Assembly (NCBI GenBank): GCA_964454685.1
Contig: CAYVTZ010000003.1
Span: forward strand, 1-64,000
DNA from: CAYVTZ01 sp964454685
GTDB taxonomy: Bacteria; Bacillota; Clostridia; Christensenellales; Christensenellaceae
DNA length: 64,000 bases
Direction of reading: 5' to 3'
In this document: positions 16,351 through 24,394 of the stretch, in pieces
How positions within the stretch are numbered: the stretch's first letter is position 1
Layout of the letters: every line of letters starts with the position of its first letter
Made by a program: the position numbers and the translations under genes
The notes under the pieces: generated by a model
Databases searched by the model: none
Told to the model about the DNA's origin: nothing
Seen by the model: only the letters and a program-made list of their open reading frames with translations

Positions 16351-17357
16351 AACGCCCTCCCGAATTGCTTCAACCCCATGCTGTCCACCTCAACATCAAT
16401 CAAACGCTTCAACTCTTCGTCCAGCTTCATCACCGTAAGCGTCACGCCCATCATATCCAGCGATGTGAAGTAATTCCCCACATAAGCGTGATGCACTTTG
16501 ATCCCCTTTTCCTGCAACAAATCAAACACCTTGTTGTATACAATGTACAGTTCCATTACAGGTGTTGCGCCCAAACCGGATAGCAGCACCACGACTTCAT
16601 CCTCCGGTTCAAACGGCTGATCCGGCAGTATGATGTTCACCATCTGTTCCGCAATTTCATCCGCAGATTTCAAGGGTTGTACATTGATGCCCGGTTCTCC
16701 ATGATGACCGATACCCACCTCCATCTTTCCGTCCTCAATGGTAAAGTTGGGATGCCCCACCGCCGGAATCGTGCAGGATGTCAGCCCCACTCCTACGCTT
16801 TTTGTGTTATCAATGGCTTTTTGTGCCGCTGCGATCACATCATCCAGCGAGCCGCCTTCCGCCGCTCGCGCGCCACCGATCTTCCACATCAATATCTCGC
16901 CCGCAACGCCCCTGCGCTTTTCGGACTCCGCCTTAGGTGCGGAAGCAACATCATCGTTGGCAACCACCGTCTTGACCGTGATTCCGTCCTTTTGCGCCAT
17001 CTTGATCGCCATCTTCACGTTCATGTTGTCCCCGGCATAGTTCCCATACAGGCATGCAACACCATTTCCGCTGTCCGCCTCTTTGAACGCGTGATAAAAT
17101 GATTTTGCAGTCGGTGAGGAAAAAATCTCCCCTACCGCAACAGCATCCACCATGTTTTTGCCGATATATCCCACGAAAGCCGGTTTGTGTCCCGATCCTC
17201 CGCCCGTTACGACGCCAACTTTTCCCGGCTGCGGCGCACCTTTGTATTTCAGCACTTTCGGATCATCCGTTTCCGCAACAATGTCGCAATGCGTTTTTAC
17301 AAACCCCTTCAGCATGTCTTCCACAACTCTGTTTGGATCATTGAACATTCTTTGCAT
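16347..17357 (-). CDS. dhaK: DhaK-like subunit of a dihydroxyacetone-type kinase
   Basis: About 336 residues. RMFNDPNRVVEDMLKGFVKTH is the family start, and GKVGVVTGGGSGHKPAFVGYIG is the substrate-binding loop. The catalytic His that binds the ketone covalently is in EVGIGHHGEPGI. CLYGNYAGDNMNVKMA and LLSGLGATPVMELYIVYN are also conserved. The ATG at 17357 fits the family N-terminus; a GTG four codons upstream overlaps the rpiB stop. The protein binds the ketose and DhaL phosphorylates it. With RpiB and several dehydrogenases in the operon, I infer a substrate other than glycerol alone, for example a tetrulose. Confidence 0.87.
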   Translation of the reverse strand: MQRMFNDPNRVVEDMLKGFVKTHCDIVAETDDPKVLKYKGAPQPGKVGVVTGGGSGHKPAFVGYIGKNMVDAVAVGEIFSSPTAKSFYHAFKEADSGNGVACLYGNYAGDNMNVKMAIKMAQKDGITVKTVVANDDVASAPKAESEKRRGVAGEILMWKIGGARAAEGGSLDDVIAAAQKAIDNTKSVGVGLTSCTIPAVGHPNFTIEDGKMEVGIGHHGEPGINVQPLKSADEIAEQMVNIILPDQPFEPEDEVVVLLSGLGATPVMELYIVYNKVFDLLQEKGIKVHHAYVGNYFTSLDMMGVTLTVMKLDEELKRLIDVEVDSMGLKQFGRAL

Positions 17358-17365
17358 GTCTTTTC

Positions 17366-17812
17366 TCACTTTCTTTCATTGTCGTATTTCGCAATTTGCG
17401 CAACCTTCATCTCGGAGCCATTTCCAGCAAAACTGTTTTCCAGCCATACATCCAGCAGTTTAAGCGCAGTTCCTACGCCAACCACGCGCGCACCGAACGT
17501 TGCAATTTTTGCGTCGTTGCTGCAAGATGCCCGCTCCGCAGAATAGATGTCATGGCAGACCGCCGCACGGATTCCCTTCACCTTGTTTGCCGCAATCGCC
17601 ATGCCGATTCCCGTGCCGCAAACCAGAATCCCGCGTTCATATTCTCCTGTGACCACCGCGTTCGCCACTTCAAATGCCTTTTCCGGGTACAGGATCGGCG
17701 TCTCGTCATACACCCCAAAGTCCGAGATGTCATGACCCATTTCTCGCAAATGCTCTACCATGGCGTTTTTCAGTTCAAGTCCCGCTTCATCGCAGCCAAT
17801 TACAAGTTTCAA
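17366..17812 (-). CDS. RpiB/LacA-family sugar-phosphate isomerase
   Basis: A 148-residue RpiB-fold isomerase. The active-site Cys is in VCGTGIGMAIAANKVKGIRAAVCHD, and the first Asp is in IGCDEAGLELK. The usual SRMHNDANVL stretch is replaced by RASCSNDAKI, so the phosphate/substrate end differs from ribose-5-phosphate isomerase. The same family includes allose-6-P, galactose-6-P and erythrulose-4-P isomerases. A TTG start is used, with GAGG nine bases before. It overlaps the downstream dhaK region by a few bases. The DhaK, RpiB and EltD-like set recalls published tetritol pathways (erythrulose-4-P to erythrose-4-P); that reading is inference. Confidence 0.85.
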   Translation of the reverse strand: MKLVIGCDEAGLELKNAMVEHLREMGHDISDFGVYDETPILYPEKAFEVANAVVTGEYERGILVCGTGIGMAIAANKVKGIRAAVCHDIYSAERASCSNDAKIATFGARVVGVGTALKLLDVWLENSFAGNGSEMKVAQIAKYDNERK

Positions 17813-17830
17813 TCGCGTCTACCTCACTTC

Positions 17831-18904
17831 TCACGGTTTTATTATGACCTTCAGGCAGTGGTCGCCTTTGTCCGCAAGCTCAAACGCCTTTTCCCATTCA
17901 TCCAGAGAAAACGAGTGCGTTACCACGCCTTGCGTGGGCAGCTTACCATTTCCGATCCACTCAATCACTGTTTCATAGCAATACGGACTAAGATGCGCGC
18001 CCAGCAGGTCCAGTTCTTTACGGTCACTGATGATGCTCCAATCTACTGTCGCCAGGTCTTTGAACACGCTAAACTCCACAAATGTTCCCAGCTTGCGGAT
18101 CGCTTCCAGCCCCTGCTGCACACTTGCCGGATGCCCTGTTGCCTCAATGTAGATATCGCACCCATAGCCGTCCGTCATGTTTACGATCTCTTTGACCACG
18201 TCCACCTTGGATGGATTCATCACAATGTCCGCGCCAAATTCCTTCGCCTTTTCCAAGCGATCATCTTTCATGTCCAGCACAATCAGGCATTTGGGGTTTC
18301 GTTGCTTGATCGCGCCTACCATGCCCAGCCCCAGCGTTCCCGCTCCAGACAATACCACCACATCATCGTTTCCCACATTTGCCCGATCCACACAATGCTT
18401 CGAGCACGCGTACGGCTCAATCAGCACCGCCGCCTCCGTCGGAATTTCCTTCGGCACATGGTAGTTGATGCCCTCTTTGGTAAACTTCATATACTGCGCC
18501 ATGCCGCCGTTCACATTGTTCTGAAATCCATATAGGTCATGTTTCTGGCACATCCAGTACCGACCCGTTTTACAGAATTTACACTCCCCACATGGCACAA
18601 TCTGCTCCGAGATCACACGATCGCCAACCTTAAAGTTTCCTTTTACGTTCGGGCCTACTTCCACGATCTCGCCCAAAAACTCATGCCCCGGCACCATCGG
18701 TGCCTTGATATAAGGCGGATTCCCTTCTCCGCCCCAAAAGCTCGGCGCACCGTGATAAGATTTTAAATCCCCCGCACAGACCCCGCAGGCCTCCACTCGT
18801 ATCACAATTTCCTGCTCCCCCGCTCGCGGCACCGAGAGTTCCTCCAGCCGATAATCTCCCGGCGCATACGCTACCAACGCTTTCATTTTTTCCGGTATTG
18901 CCAT
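17831..18904 (-). CDS. Zinc-dependent alcohol dehydrogenase, EltD-like polyol dehydrogenase
   Basis: A 357-residue MDR dehydrogenase. The catalytic zinc site is Cys in CGVCAGDLKSYHGAP plus HE in PGHEFLG. The structural zinc has four Cys (CGECKFCKTGRYWMC). The NAD loop is LSGAGTLGLGMVGA. GDRVISEQIVPCGEC and QKHDLYGFQ are strongly reminiscent of the erythritol/L-threitol dehydrogenase EltD described in mycobacteria. I infer oxidation of a tetritol or similar polyol to a ketose. GGGAGGAAAGAAAC precedes the ATG. It is the second gene of the operon, 15 bp after the UroD-family gene. Sorbitol- or threonine-dehydrogenase-like activity is the alternative. Confidence 0.87.
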   Translation of the reverse strand: MAIPEKMKALVAYAPGDYRLEELSVPRAGEQEIVIRVEACGVCAGDLKSYHGAPSFWGGEGNPPYIKAPMVPGHEFLGEIVEVGPNVKGNFKVGDRVISEQIVPCGECKFCKTGRYWMCQKHDLYGFQNNVNGGMAQYMKFTKEGINYHVPKEIPTEAAVLIEPYACSKHCVDRANVGNDDVVVLSGAGTLGLGMVGAIKQRNPKCLIVLDMKDDRLEKAKEFGADIVMNPSKVDVVKEIVNMTDGYGCDIYIEATGHPASVQQGLEAIRKLGTFVEFSVFKDLATVDWSIISDRKELDLLGAHLSPYCYETVIEWIGNGKLPTQGVVTHSFSLDEWEKAFELADKGDHCLKVIIKP

Positions 18905-18919
18905 GTTTCTTTCCTCCCA

Positions 18920-20188
18920 TTATTGTTCGACTGTTACATCTTTGATTGCATTGATCTGCGCAACAAAATTCTCCGGCGGTACTTCATATTGCAAATTATG
19001 CACATTGCCCCCAACATACCCGCCGCCTTTCGAAAGTACGGACGCATTGTGCTTGGTCTCTTCGTAAACCTGCTGCGGCGTACCCTTGGGCAGTGTGTCC
19101 TGCGGATCGCAACCGCCGCCCCAAAACACGATTTTGTTTCCGAATTTCTCTTTGATATTTTCTGCTTCCATCCCTTTCGCAGAGACCTGCACAGGGTTCA
19201 CAATGTCAAATCCTGCATCAATGATGTCCGGCAACAATTCCACAATCGCGCCGCATGTATGAATAAATGTTTTCCACTCTGTATTCTTGTGAATCCAGTT
19301 GTTCACCTGCTTGTGGTAGGGCTTCCAAAGCTCCTGATACATGTTGCAGGATACCAGCAACCCCGTTTGATGTCCGAAATCCGTTCCCGTGTGAATCATC
19401 ACATCAATTTTATTGCCAACCGCCTGATAATAAAGTTCTAAGTTTTTGAGCGTGATCTCCATTTGCAGTTGGAAAAATTCTTTGATATATTCGGGTCTTA
19501 ACGCCATCGTCATCAGCCAATCCGCAATATCACGAACGCCCTTCGGTTCTTTCAGCCACGCACCGGGCAAATGCAGGTTGTCTCCCAGTCCGCCATTCCA
19601 GTAGTTTCCAACAATCGCATAATCTGTATTGCAATAAGTCGTGTCGCACGTATCTTGCAATCCTTTCAGGTCCTCGTCCGTAAAAACCGTATATTGATCC
19701 TTATAATCTTCGCGTCCATTCCAGACTTCCTTCTTTTCCAGATCCTCCTGACGCACAATATTATCAAAGTACAAGCCTGCCGGTGACATTCTCGCGCTCG
19801 GAGCAACTGTTTTGTCTCCTTGCGGATAGGCATAATATATGCCGTTTTCGTCCACGGAGTATTCGAATCCTCCGCCCATCAAAACGCGTGTGCCATTTGG
19901 CAAATCCCACGGTTTGTGATTCTCGTTGCGATATCCCAAAAGCGTTCCTTTCGTGTAGAGACCTACAACGTCTACGCCCAGTGCTTCGCGCAGATCATCA
20001 TCCACCTCCGAAATAAACATCATAGGGTCCATCACCTTAGGCGTAATCTCGGGCAAATTCAGATATTCTCTCAGCTTCGCCAGCGCAACCGCATGAATGC
20101 CCGAACACGCCGTAGCGCCTAAATCAATCGGAATTCTGTCGCTCACTTGATGGTTTAATGCACATCTTACTCTCTCTCGTGACGTCAT
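18920..20188 (-). CDS. UroD-superfamily protein, first of three in the window
   Basis: About 422 residues of the uroporphyrinogen decarboxylase/methyltransferase superfamily. It starts TSRERVRCALNHQVSDRIPIDLGA, as in MtaA/CmuA-like proteins, and carries FIHTCGAIVELLPDIIDAGFDIVNPVQ, then GNKIVFWGGGCDPQ. HTC plus the later Cys matches the HxC...C zinc-ligand set of corrinoid methyltransferases. No corrinoid protein, activase or heme gene is nearby, so neither heme synthesis nor a standard methyltransferase system is supported. It is the first gene of the 14-gene catabolic operon, next to a polyol dehydrogenase. The function is unknown. The start at 20188 is set by GGAGAGAAGAAA. Confidence 0.85.
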   Translation of the reverse strand: MTSRERVRCALNHQVSDRIPIDLGATACSGIHAVALAKLREYLNLPEITPKVMDPMMFISEVDDDLREALGVDVVGLYTKGTLLGYRNENHKPWDLPNGTRVLMGGGFEYSVDENGIYYAYPQGDKTVAPSARMSPAGLYFDNIVRQEDLEKKEVWNGREDYKDQYTVFTDEDLKGLQDTCDTTYCNTDYAIVGNYWNGGLGDNLHLPGAWLKEPKGVRDIADWLMTMALRPEYIKEFFQLQMEITLKNLELYYQAVGNKIDVMIHTGTDFGHQTGLLVSCNMYQELWKPYHKQVNNWIHKNTEWKTFIHTCGAIVELLPDIIDAGFDIVNPVQVSAKGMEAENIKEKFGNKIVFWGGGCDPQDTLPKGTPQQVYEETKHNASVLSKGGGYVGGNVHNLQYEVPPENFVAQINAIKDVTVEQ

Positions 20189-20230
20189 TTTCTTCTCTCC
20201 TTTTATGTATTCATAATGAAAATTGCTCAA

Positions 20231-20777
20231 CAGGCTGCACAGCCTTTTTTGCGATAAAGTATTTAATTGTTTCTTTTTGAGTAGTTGTTTGAGTTGTAAT
20301 GTTTCTTTTTAGCAATTAATTATTTCTTTTCTATAACCGAATTATAACTCTATGCAAATCAACATGTCAATATATTTTTAAATAATTTTTCCTATCACAT
20401 CTAAAATTTATCTGATTATGCGCTTTTATCGTTGCATTTTCATTCTAATCACGCTCTTTTCTTTCCTTGCCGCAACATCTCGCATTCAACATTCATGTGC
20501 TATCGTCGCGTTTGTAGCGCTGTTTTTCAAATACAAAATGTCTTTCTCACAAAAATATATCATTTCGCAAGAAGTTTATTGCGGATTTTCAAGTGCAAAT
20601 ATTTCTTTTTAGAAACTTTAAATTTCTTTTTCGTAAATTAAATTATCCTTTCGAGCGTTTGACGCTCCTTTTTTGTTGACAACCAAACCATTTCAGTATA
20701 TCTTTATATTAGTACTTTATTGCATTCCATAGCCGATAAGCTGGCATGCTATTATTGTTAAGAAAGCGAGAAAGCAC
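20231..20777. promoter_or_regulatory. Divergent control region of the 14-gene operon and deoR, with TTTCTTTT repeats
   Basis: The minus-strand promoter is TTGACA/TATAAT with an 18-bp spacer (20365-20370 and 20341-20346). The plus-strand promoter for deoR is TTGACA at 20676-20681 with TATCTT at 20699-20704. TTTCTTTT occurs at 20270, 20302, 20323, 20602 and 20623. Two of these pairs are exactly 21 bp apart, two helical turns, one at each promoter. This fits DeoR-family operators, which are often direct repeats. A GAGCG/CGCTC hairpin plus T run at 20653-20673 may stop read-through from the left. Confidence 0.7.
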
Positions 20778-21566
20778 ATGCGATCACATAGATTAGAGTT
20801 AATTAAGTCCCTTCTGGCAGATCATCAGGTTGTTATGATCGACCAATTACGTGAAGCCTTAAAGGTCAGTGATGTTACCATCCGCAAAGACTTAGATTTT
20901 CTGGAAAAAGAAAAAGTCATCAAAAAGATTCGTGGCGGCGCAACACTAATCCATCAAAGCAATGCCATTGGTTTAACTGACTATTCGTGCTACGTAGAAA
21001 ATATTGAGGAAAAACGTGCCATTTCAAGGCTTGCCGTTTCACTCTTAGATAAGCAGGACAGTATCTTCATCTCCTCCGGGAGCACCTGCTACATCTTTGC
21101 TTCCATGATCCCAAAGGCAAATCCTATTTCAATTCTCACCAACAATGTCAATGTTGCGATTGAAAGCGCAACAGCGCAAACCAACAATATATTGATTGGC
21201 GGAGAAGTCTATTGTGATACTTACATGTACTACACCTCCGGGTACAAGGCAATCGAAAATTTGGAGTCTTTTCAGGTGAACCGCGCTTTTTTCAGTTTGG
21301 ATGCGATCGATCCAAAATTCGGTCTGATGTCTAATTTTTATGGCAACACACTGATCATGAAACGGCTGCCTACCATGTGCAAGGAAACCATTTTGCTTGC
21401 CGATCACACAAAGTTTGGAAAAATCGGGATCCACACGCTGATGGAGCCTAGCAAAATAGATTATATTGTTACGGATCGCGAACCTCCCAAAGACTATGTT
21501 AAAATGTTTCATGACAACAATGTCAAAATGTTGATCTGTGAAGAAACCGCAACCAAACCGGACTAA
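20778..21566 (+). CDS. DeoR family transcriptional regulator
   Basis: A 262-residue DeoR-family repressor. The N-terminal helix-turn-helix is in LLADHQVVMIDQLREALKVSDVTIRKDLDFLEKEKVIKKIRGGA, the family hallmark. The C-terminal part is the sugar-phosphate-sensing domain, with ISSGSTCYIF, LTNNVNVAIE, GGEVY and LLADHTKFGKIG. It is divergent from the 14-gene operon and most likely represses it until a phosphorylated intermediate binds. RBS GAAAGCGAGAAAG precedes the ATG. The effector is unknown but is probably a sugar phosphate made by one of the operon's kinases. Confidence 0.92.
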   Translation: MRSHRLELIKSLLADHQVVMIDQLREALKVSDVTIRKDLDFLEKEKVIKKIRGGATLIHQSNAIGLTDYSCYVENIEEKRAISRLAVSLLDKQDSIFISSGSTCYIFASMIPKANPISILTNNVNVAIESATAQTNNILIGGEVYCDTYMYYTSGYKAIENLESFQVNRAFFSLDAIDPKFGLMSNFYGNTLIMKRLPTMCKETILLADHTKFGKIGIHTLMEPSKIDYIVTDREPPKDYVKMFHDNNVKMLICEETATKPD

Positions 21567-21939
21567 AACGAGTTCCCTACCGCACAGCGCAAGAGAGGTG
21601 TTCCGTATGATCGTTCGTTCCAGACTCTCTCTTTGTGCTTGCCGTTTCATTATCTATATTCCTGCAAAGGGTATGTTTGTTGCTTCTCAAGCTGTAATCC
21701 ACACCACAATGGTATTGTTCCCGCGCAGATAGGGCAATTCCTTCCATGCCGCTCTGGTCACGCTTGTATCTTTCTATAAGAAAAGCCGCAAGTTAATACT
21801 ATAATATTATTCTTTCCATAACAATAAGCACACCAATTTTAATCTATTAAATTTTATTAATGAAACCAAAATTATCTAATTAACACAGTTATTATTTGCA
21901 TATCAAAACAACATTCTATTGTGCGCCAAATTTGCATAC
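21567..21939. other. Intergenic stretch, no gene seen
   Basis: No credible coding sequence on either strand. The right half is strongly A/T-rich. It separates the deoR gene from the terminator of the ABC importer operon to the right. Confidence 0.6.
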
Positions 21940-21990
21940 AAAAAAACGACGACATACGCATATCTTCCAATCTCACGGATCCGTCGTTTC
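21940..21990 (-). terminator. Terminator of the nickel/peptide importer operon
   Basis: On the minus strand AAACGACG and CGTCGTTTTTTT close a hairpin with a long loop, followed by T residues. It lies about 30 nt after the last stop codon. Confidence 0.7.
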
Positions 21991-22021
21991 CAAATCGTCA
22001 GTATCTTATTTTACATTTGCT

Positions 22022-22633
22022 TTATTGCACGGCGGCCATCTCCACCACATTTCCCCCGCACACGCGCTCCATCAAGCCCTCATCGTGGCTCACCACCAGC
22101 AATCCCATCTTGCGCCGCTGCGTCTCCTCCAGCAAAAAACGCCAAATCTGCGCCTGTGTAATCAAGTCCAGCATCGTGCTGATTTCGTCCGCCAGCAGAT
22201 ATTTCGTTCCTTCTCCCAGCGCTCGGGCAATGCAAAACCGCTGTAGTTCCCCGCCGGAAAGCTCCGTCGGAAAGCGGCTGAGCCACCCCTGCTCAATGCC
22301 CAGCCCCGCGATCACATGCGGCAGCACCACGCCGCCTTCCGCGAGAATATCCCGCATCCTCATCCGCGGATTTACCACCCCCTCCGGATGCTGCCAAATC
22401 ATCTGTACCGGGCAGTGTCCGCGAAACGATTCCAGCGGCGCGCCATCCACCAGTATCTCGCCGCGCTCCGCCCGTTCATACCCCGCCAGAATTTTGCAGA
22501 GTGTAGTCTTGCCAAATCCACTCGGAGCCGCCACGCCCAGCCGTTCCCCCGGCCTCAGCGTCAAATCTACGCCCTGCAATATCTGCTGCCCGCTCTCGTG
22601 GTATTGAAAATGAATCCCTTTCGCTTGCAGCAT
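22022..22633 (-). CDS. Nickel/peptide ABC importer ATP-binding protein 2 (DppF/NikE type)
   Basis: A 203-residue ATPase with Walker A APSGFGKTT, signature ELSGGELQRFCIARAL, and a Walker B variant KYLLADEISTMLD. The H-loop is in LLVVSHDEGLMERV. It is short for DppF (usually over 300 residues): it ends soon after the H-loop and lacks the C-terminal oligopeptide extension. The start overlaps the upstream stop (TAATG). It pairs with the preceding ATPase to drive the importer. Confidence 0.85.
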   Translation of the reverse strand: MLQAKGIHFQYHESGQQILQGVDLTLRPGERLGVAAPSGFGKTTLCKILAGYERAERGEILVDGAPLESFRGHCPVQMIWQHPEGVVNPRMRMRDILAEGGVVLPHVIAGLGIEQGWLSRFPTELSGGELQRFCIARALGEGTKYLLADEISTMLDLITQAQIWRFLLEETQRRKMGLLVVSHDEGLMERVCGGNVVEMAAVQ

Positions 22634-23568
22634 TATGCCTCACCGCCTTCCACGTGCTTACACCGTACCCATCCGCCGCAACACTCCAAATACGGAATCT
22701 CGCCCGCACAGTCCTCTTGCCGCTTCTCGCAGCGCGGCGCATAAGGGCAGCCTTCCCTCTGCTCTGTCACATACGGCTGCGCCCCCTCCGTCGCCTCAAA
22801 TCCGTTACGCGGCATCGCGCGCCACAGCGCACGCGTGTAGGGATGCCGCAAGGTATCCTGCCGTGCAAAGTCTTCTGTTCGTGCTTCCTCCACCGTCATC
22901 CCTGCGTAGAATACCACAATGCGATCTGCCACTTCCAACGCCAATTCCAAATCGTGCGTGATGAGTAATACGCCGTGATCCGCATCCGCCAACTCCCGAA
23001 AATGTACCAGCACGCGCCGTGCCAGCGATGTCTGCAACCCCGGCGTCGGTTCATCTGCAATCACCAGATGAGGCTGCTCGATGGTCGCGGTGGAGATCAA
23101 AACGCGTCGCGTCATGCCTCCGGAAAGCTCAAACGGGTAAAGCTTCTTTGTACGATCCGCCAGCCCAAAACGCGCCAGCATTTCCGAAGCTCTGCGCCGC
23201 GTTTCACCATCCTTCTTGCCCTGCTGTATCTGCGTGCCCACTTTCATCAGCGGGTCAAGATATGAGGTGCTCTGCGGTACCAACGCGATTTCCTTCCCGC
23301 GCAACTGCTGCATGCGTTTTTGCGTCAATACCTCACCGTCATAGGCAATCTCCCCGCCTATACGCGCATTATATGGCAATATCCCCAAAATCGCGTGTGC
23401 CAGCAGACTCTTGCCGGAGCCGCTCGCCCCGATCACCGCCACCACCTCACCCGCACACACAGACAGGCTCAAATCCCGTATCGCACAAAGCTCTGTTTGC
23501 CGAAATCCTTTTTGATATTGCCGAAAAGATACCCTCAATCCCCGCACCTCTAACAACGCTCGCTTCAT
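22633..23568 (-). CDS. Nickel/peptide ABC importer ATP-binding protein 1 (DppD/NikD type)
   Basis: About 311 residues. Walker A is GASGSGKSL, Q-loop region IALVPQSTSYLDPLMKVG, signature ELSGGMTRRVLISTA, Walker B HLVIADEPTPGLQ and H-loop LLITHDLEL. The C-terminal oligopeptide/nickel domain carries four Cys (GCPYAPRCEKRQEDC and LECC), the usual iron-sulfur-like Cys set. The start at 23568 has AGAGG six bases before it and begins MKRALLEVRGL. An earlier ATG is possible. The gene follows the permease genes tightly. Confidence 0.88.
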   Translation of the reverse strand: MKRALLEVRGLRVSFRQYQKGFRQTELCAIRDLSLSVCAGEVVAVIGASGSGKSLLAHAILGILPYNARIGGEIAYDGEVLTQKRMQQLRGKEIALVPQSTSYLDPLMKVGTQIQQGKKDGETRRRASEMLARFGLADRTKKLYPFELSGGMTRRVLISTATIEQPHLVIADEPTPGLQTSLARRVLVHFRELADADHGVLLITHDLELALEVADRIVVFYAGMTVEEARTEDFARQDTLRHPYTRALWRAMPRNGFEATEGAQPYVTEQREGCPYAPRCEKRQEDCAGEIPYLECCGGWVRCKHVEGGEA

Positions 23569-23578
23569 CTTGTACCTC

Positions 23579-24394
23579 TCATTCATGCGCACTCGTCGGG
23601 TCCAGCAGCCGCCGCATCGATGTTCCCACCACATCAAACAATGCAACCGTCAACACCAGCATCACACCGGGGAACACCGCCAGCCACCATTCTCCCATCG
23701 CCAGATAGCGCATGCTTTCCGATAATATGATGCCGATTGCGGGTTGCTCCGGCGGCAGTCCAAATCCCAAAAATGTGATGCTCGCTTCATGCAGTATCGC
23801 GTGCGGAAACAGCAACACCAGCCCTACCGTAAACTGCGGAAATACATGCGGCAGCATGTGTTTGCGCGCAATATAGGCGCGGCTCTTGCCCAGTTTTTCC
23901 GCCACCTGTACAAATCCGCTTTGCCGTAGCTGCAAAATCTCGCCGCGCATCAAACGCGAAAGCGACATCCAGTGCGTCAGCGTAATGCCAACCACAACAC
24001 CCAAAAATCCTTTTCCCATTGCAAACGCAATCAAAATCAAGAGTAAAATGTGCGGAATCCCCATCACCAAATCAATCAACCACGTCACAGCGGCATCCGC
24101 TATCTTTCCCCGCATGGATGCCAATGCCCCGAGCCCTAATCCAATCAGCGCGCTGCATGACGCCGCAATCAAACCGATCCGAATGCTCATGGAAAGCCCG
24201 CAAATGGTTCGCAGCAGCATATCCCGCCCCATCCAATCCGTGCCAAAAGGATACTCCCACGAGGGCGGCAGATTCTTACGGGTAAAGTCCGTCGCCATCG
24301 CGTCATCCAGTAGCGCAACGCCTAAAATAGAAATCACGATCAAGAACGCGGCAGCACATATCAACACTGCCAGCAGCATACAACGCCGATTCAT
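23579..24394 (-). CDS. Nickel/peptide ABC importer permease 2 (DppC/NikC type)
   Basis: A 271-residue permease with one N-terminal span, then the periplasmic loop FTRKNLPPSWEYPFGTDWMGRDMLLRTICG, typical of DppC, and five further spans. The coupling EAA loop is QVAEKLGKSRAYIARKHMLPHVFPQ. It overlaps the upstream permease gene by 4 bp. It forms the channel with the DppB-type permease. Confidence 0.9.
   Translation of the reverse strand: MNRRCMLLAVLICAAAFLIVISILGVALLDDAMATDFTRKNLPPSWEYPFGTDWMGRDMLLRTICGLSMSIRIGLIAASCSALIGLGLGALASMRGKIADAAVTWLIDLVMGIPHILLLILIAFAMGKGFLGVVVGITLTHWMSLSRLMRGEILQLRQSGFVQVAEKLGKSRAYIARKHMLPHVFPQFTVGLVLLFPHAILHEASITFLGFGLPPEQPAIGIILSESMRYLAMGEWWLAVFPGVMLVLTVALFDVVGTSMRRLLDPTSAHE

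Noticed and set aside
15703..17357. PTS-dependent DhaKLM system
   Set aside because: No DhaM gene was seen, and the neighbours point to a sugar importer pathway.
17396..18535. Long antisense ORF (379 aa) opposite RpiB and the zinc dehydrogenase, and similar long opposite-strand ORFs at 35427-36605, 46446-47567, 47604-48779 and 8284-9198
   Set aside because: They have no recognisable domains, no RBS, and run exactly opposite strong genes. They are coding shadows.
18920..20188. Heme biosynthesis (uroporphyrinogen decarboxylase)
   Set aside because: The proteins carry HxC zinc-type motifs and sit in sugar importer operons; no other tetrapyrrole gene is in the window.
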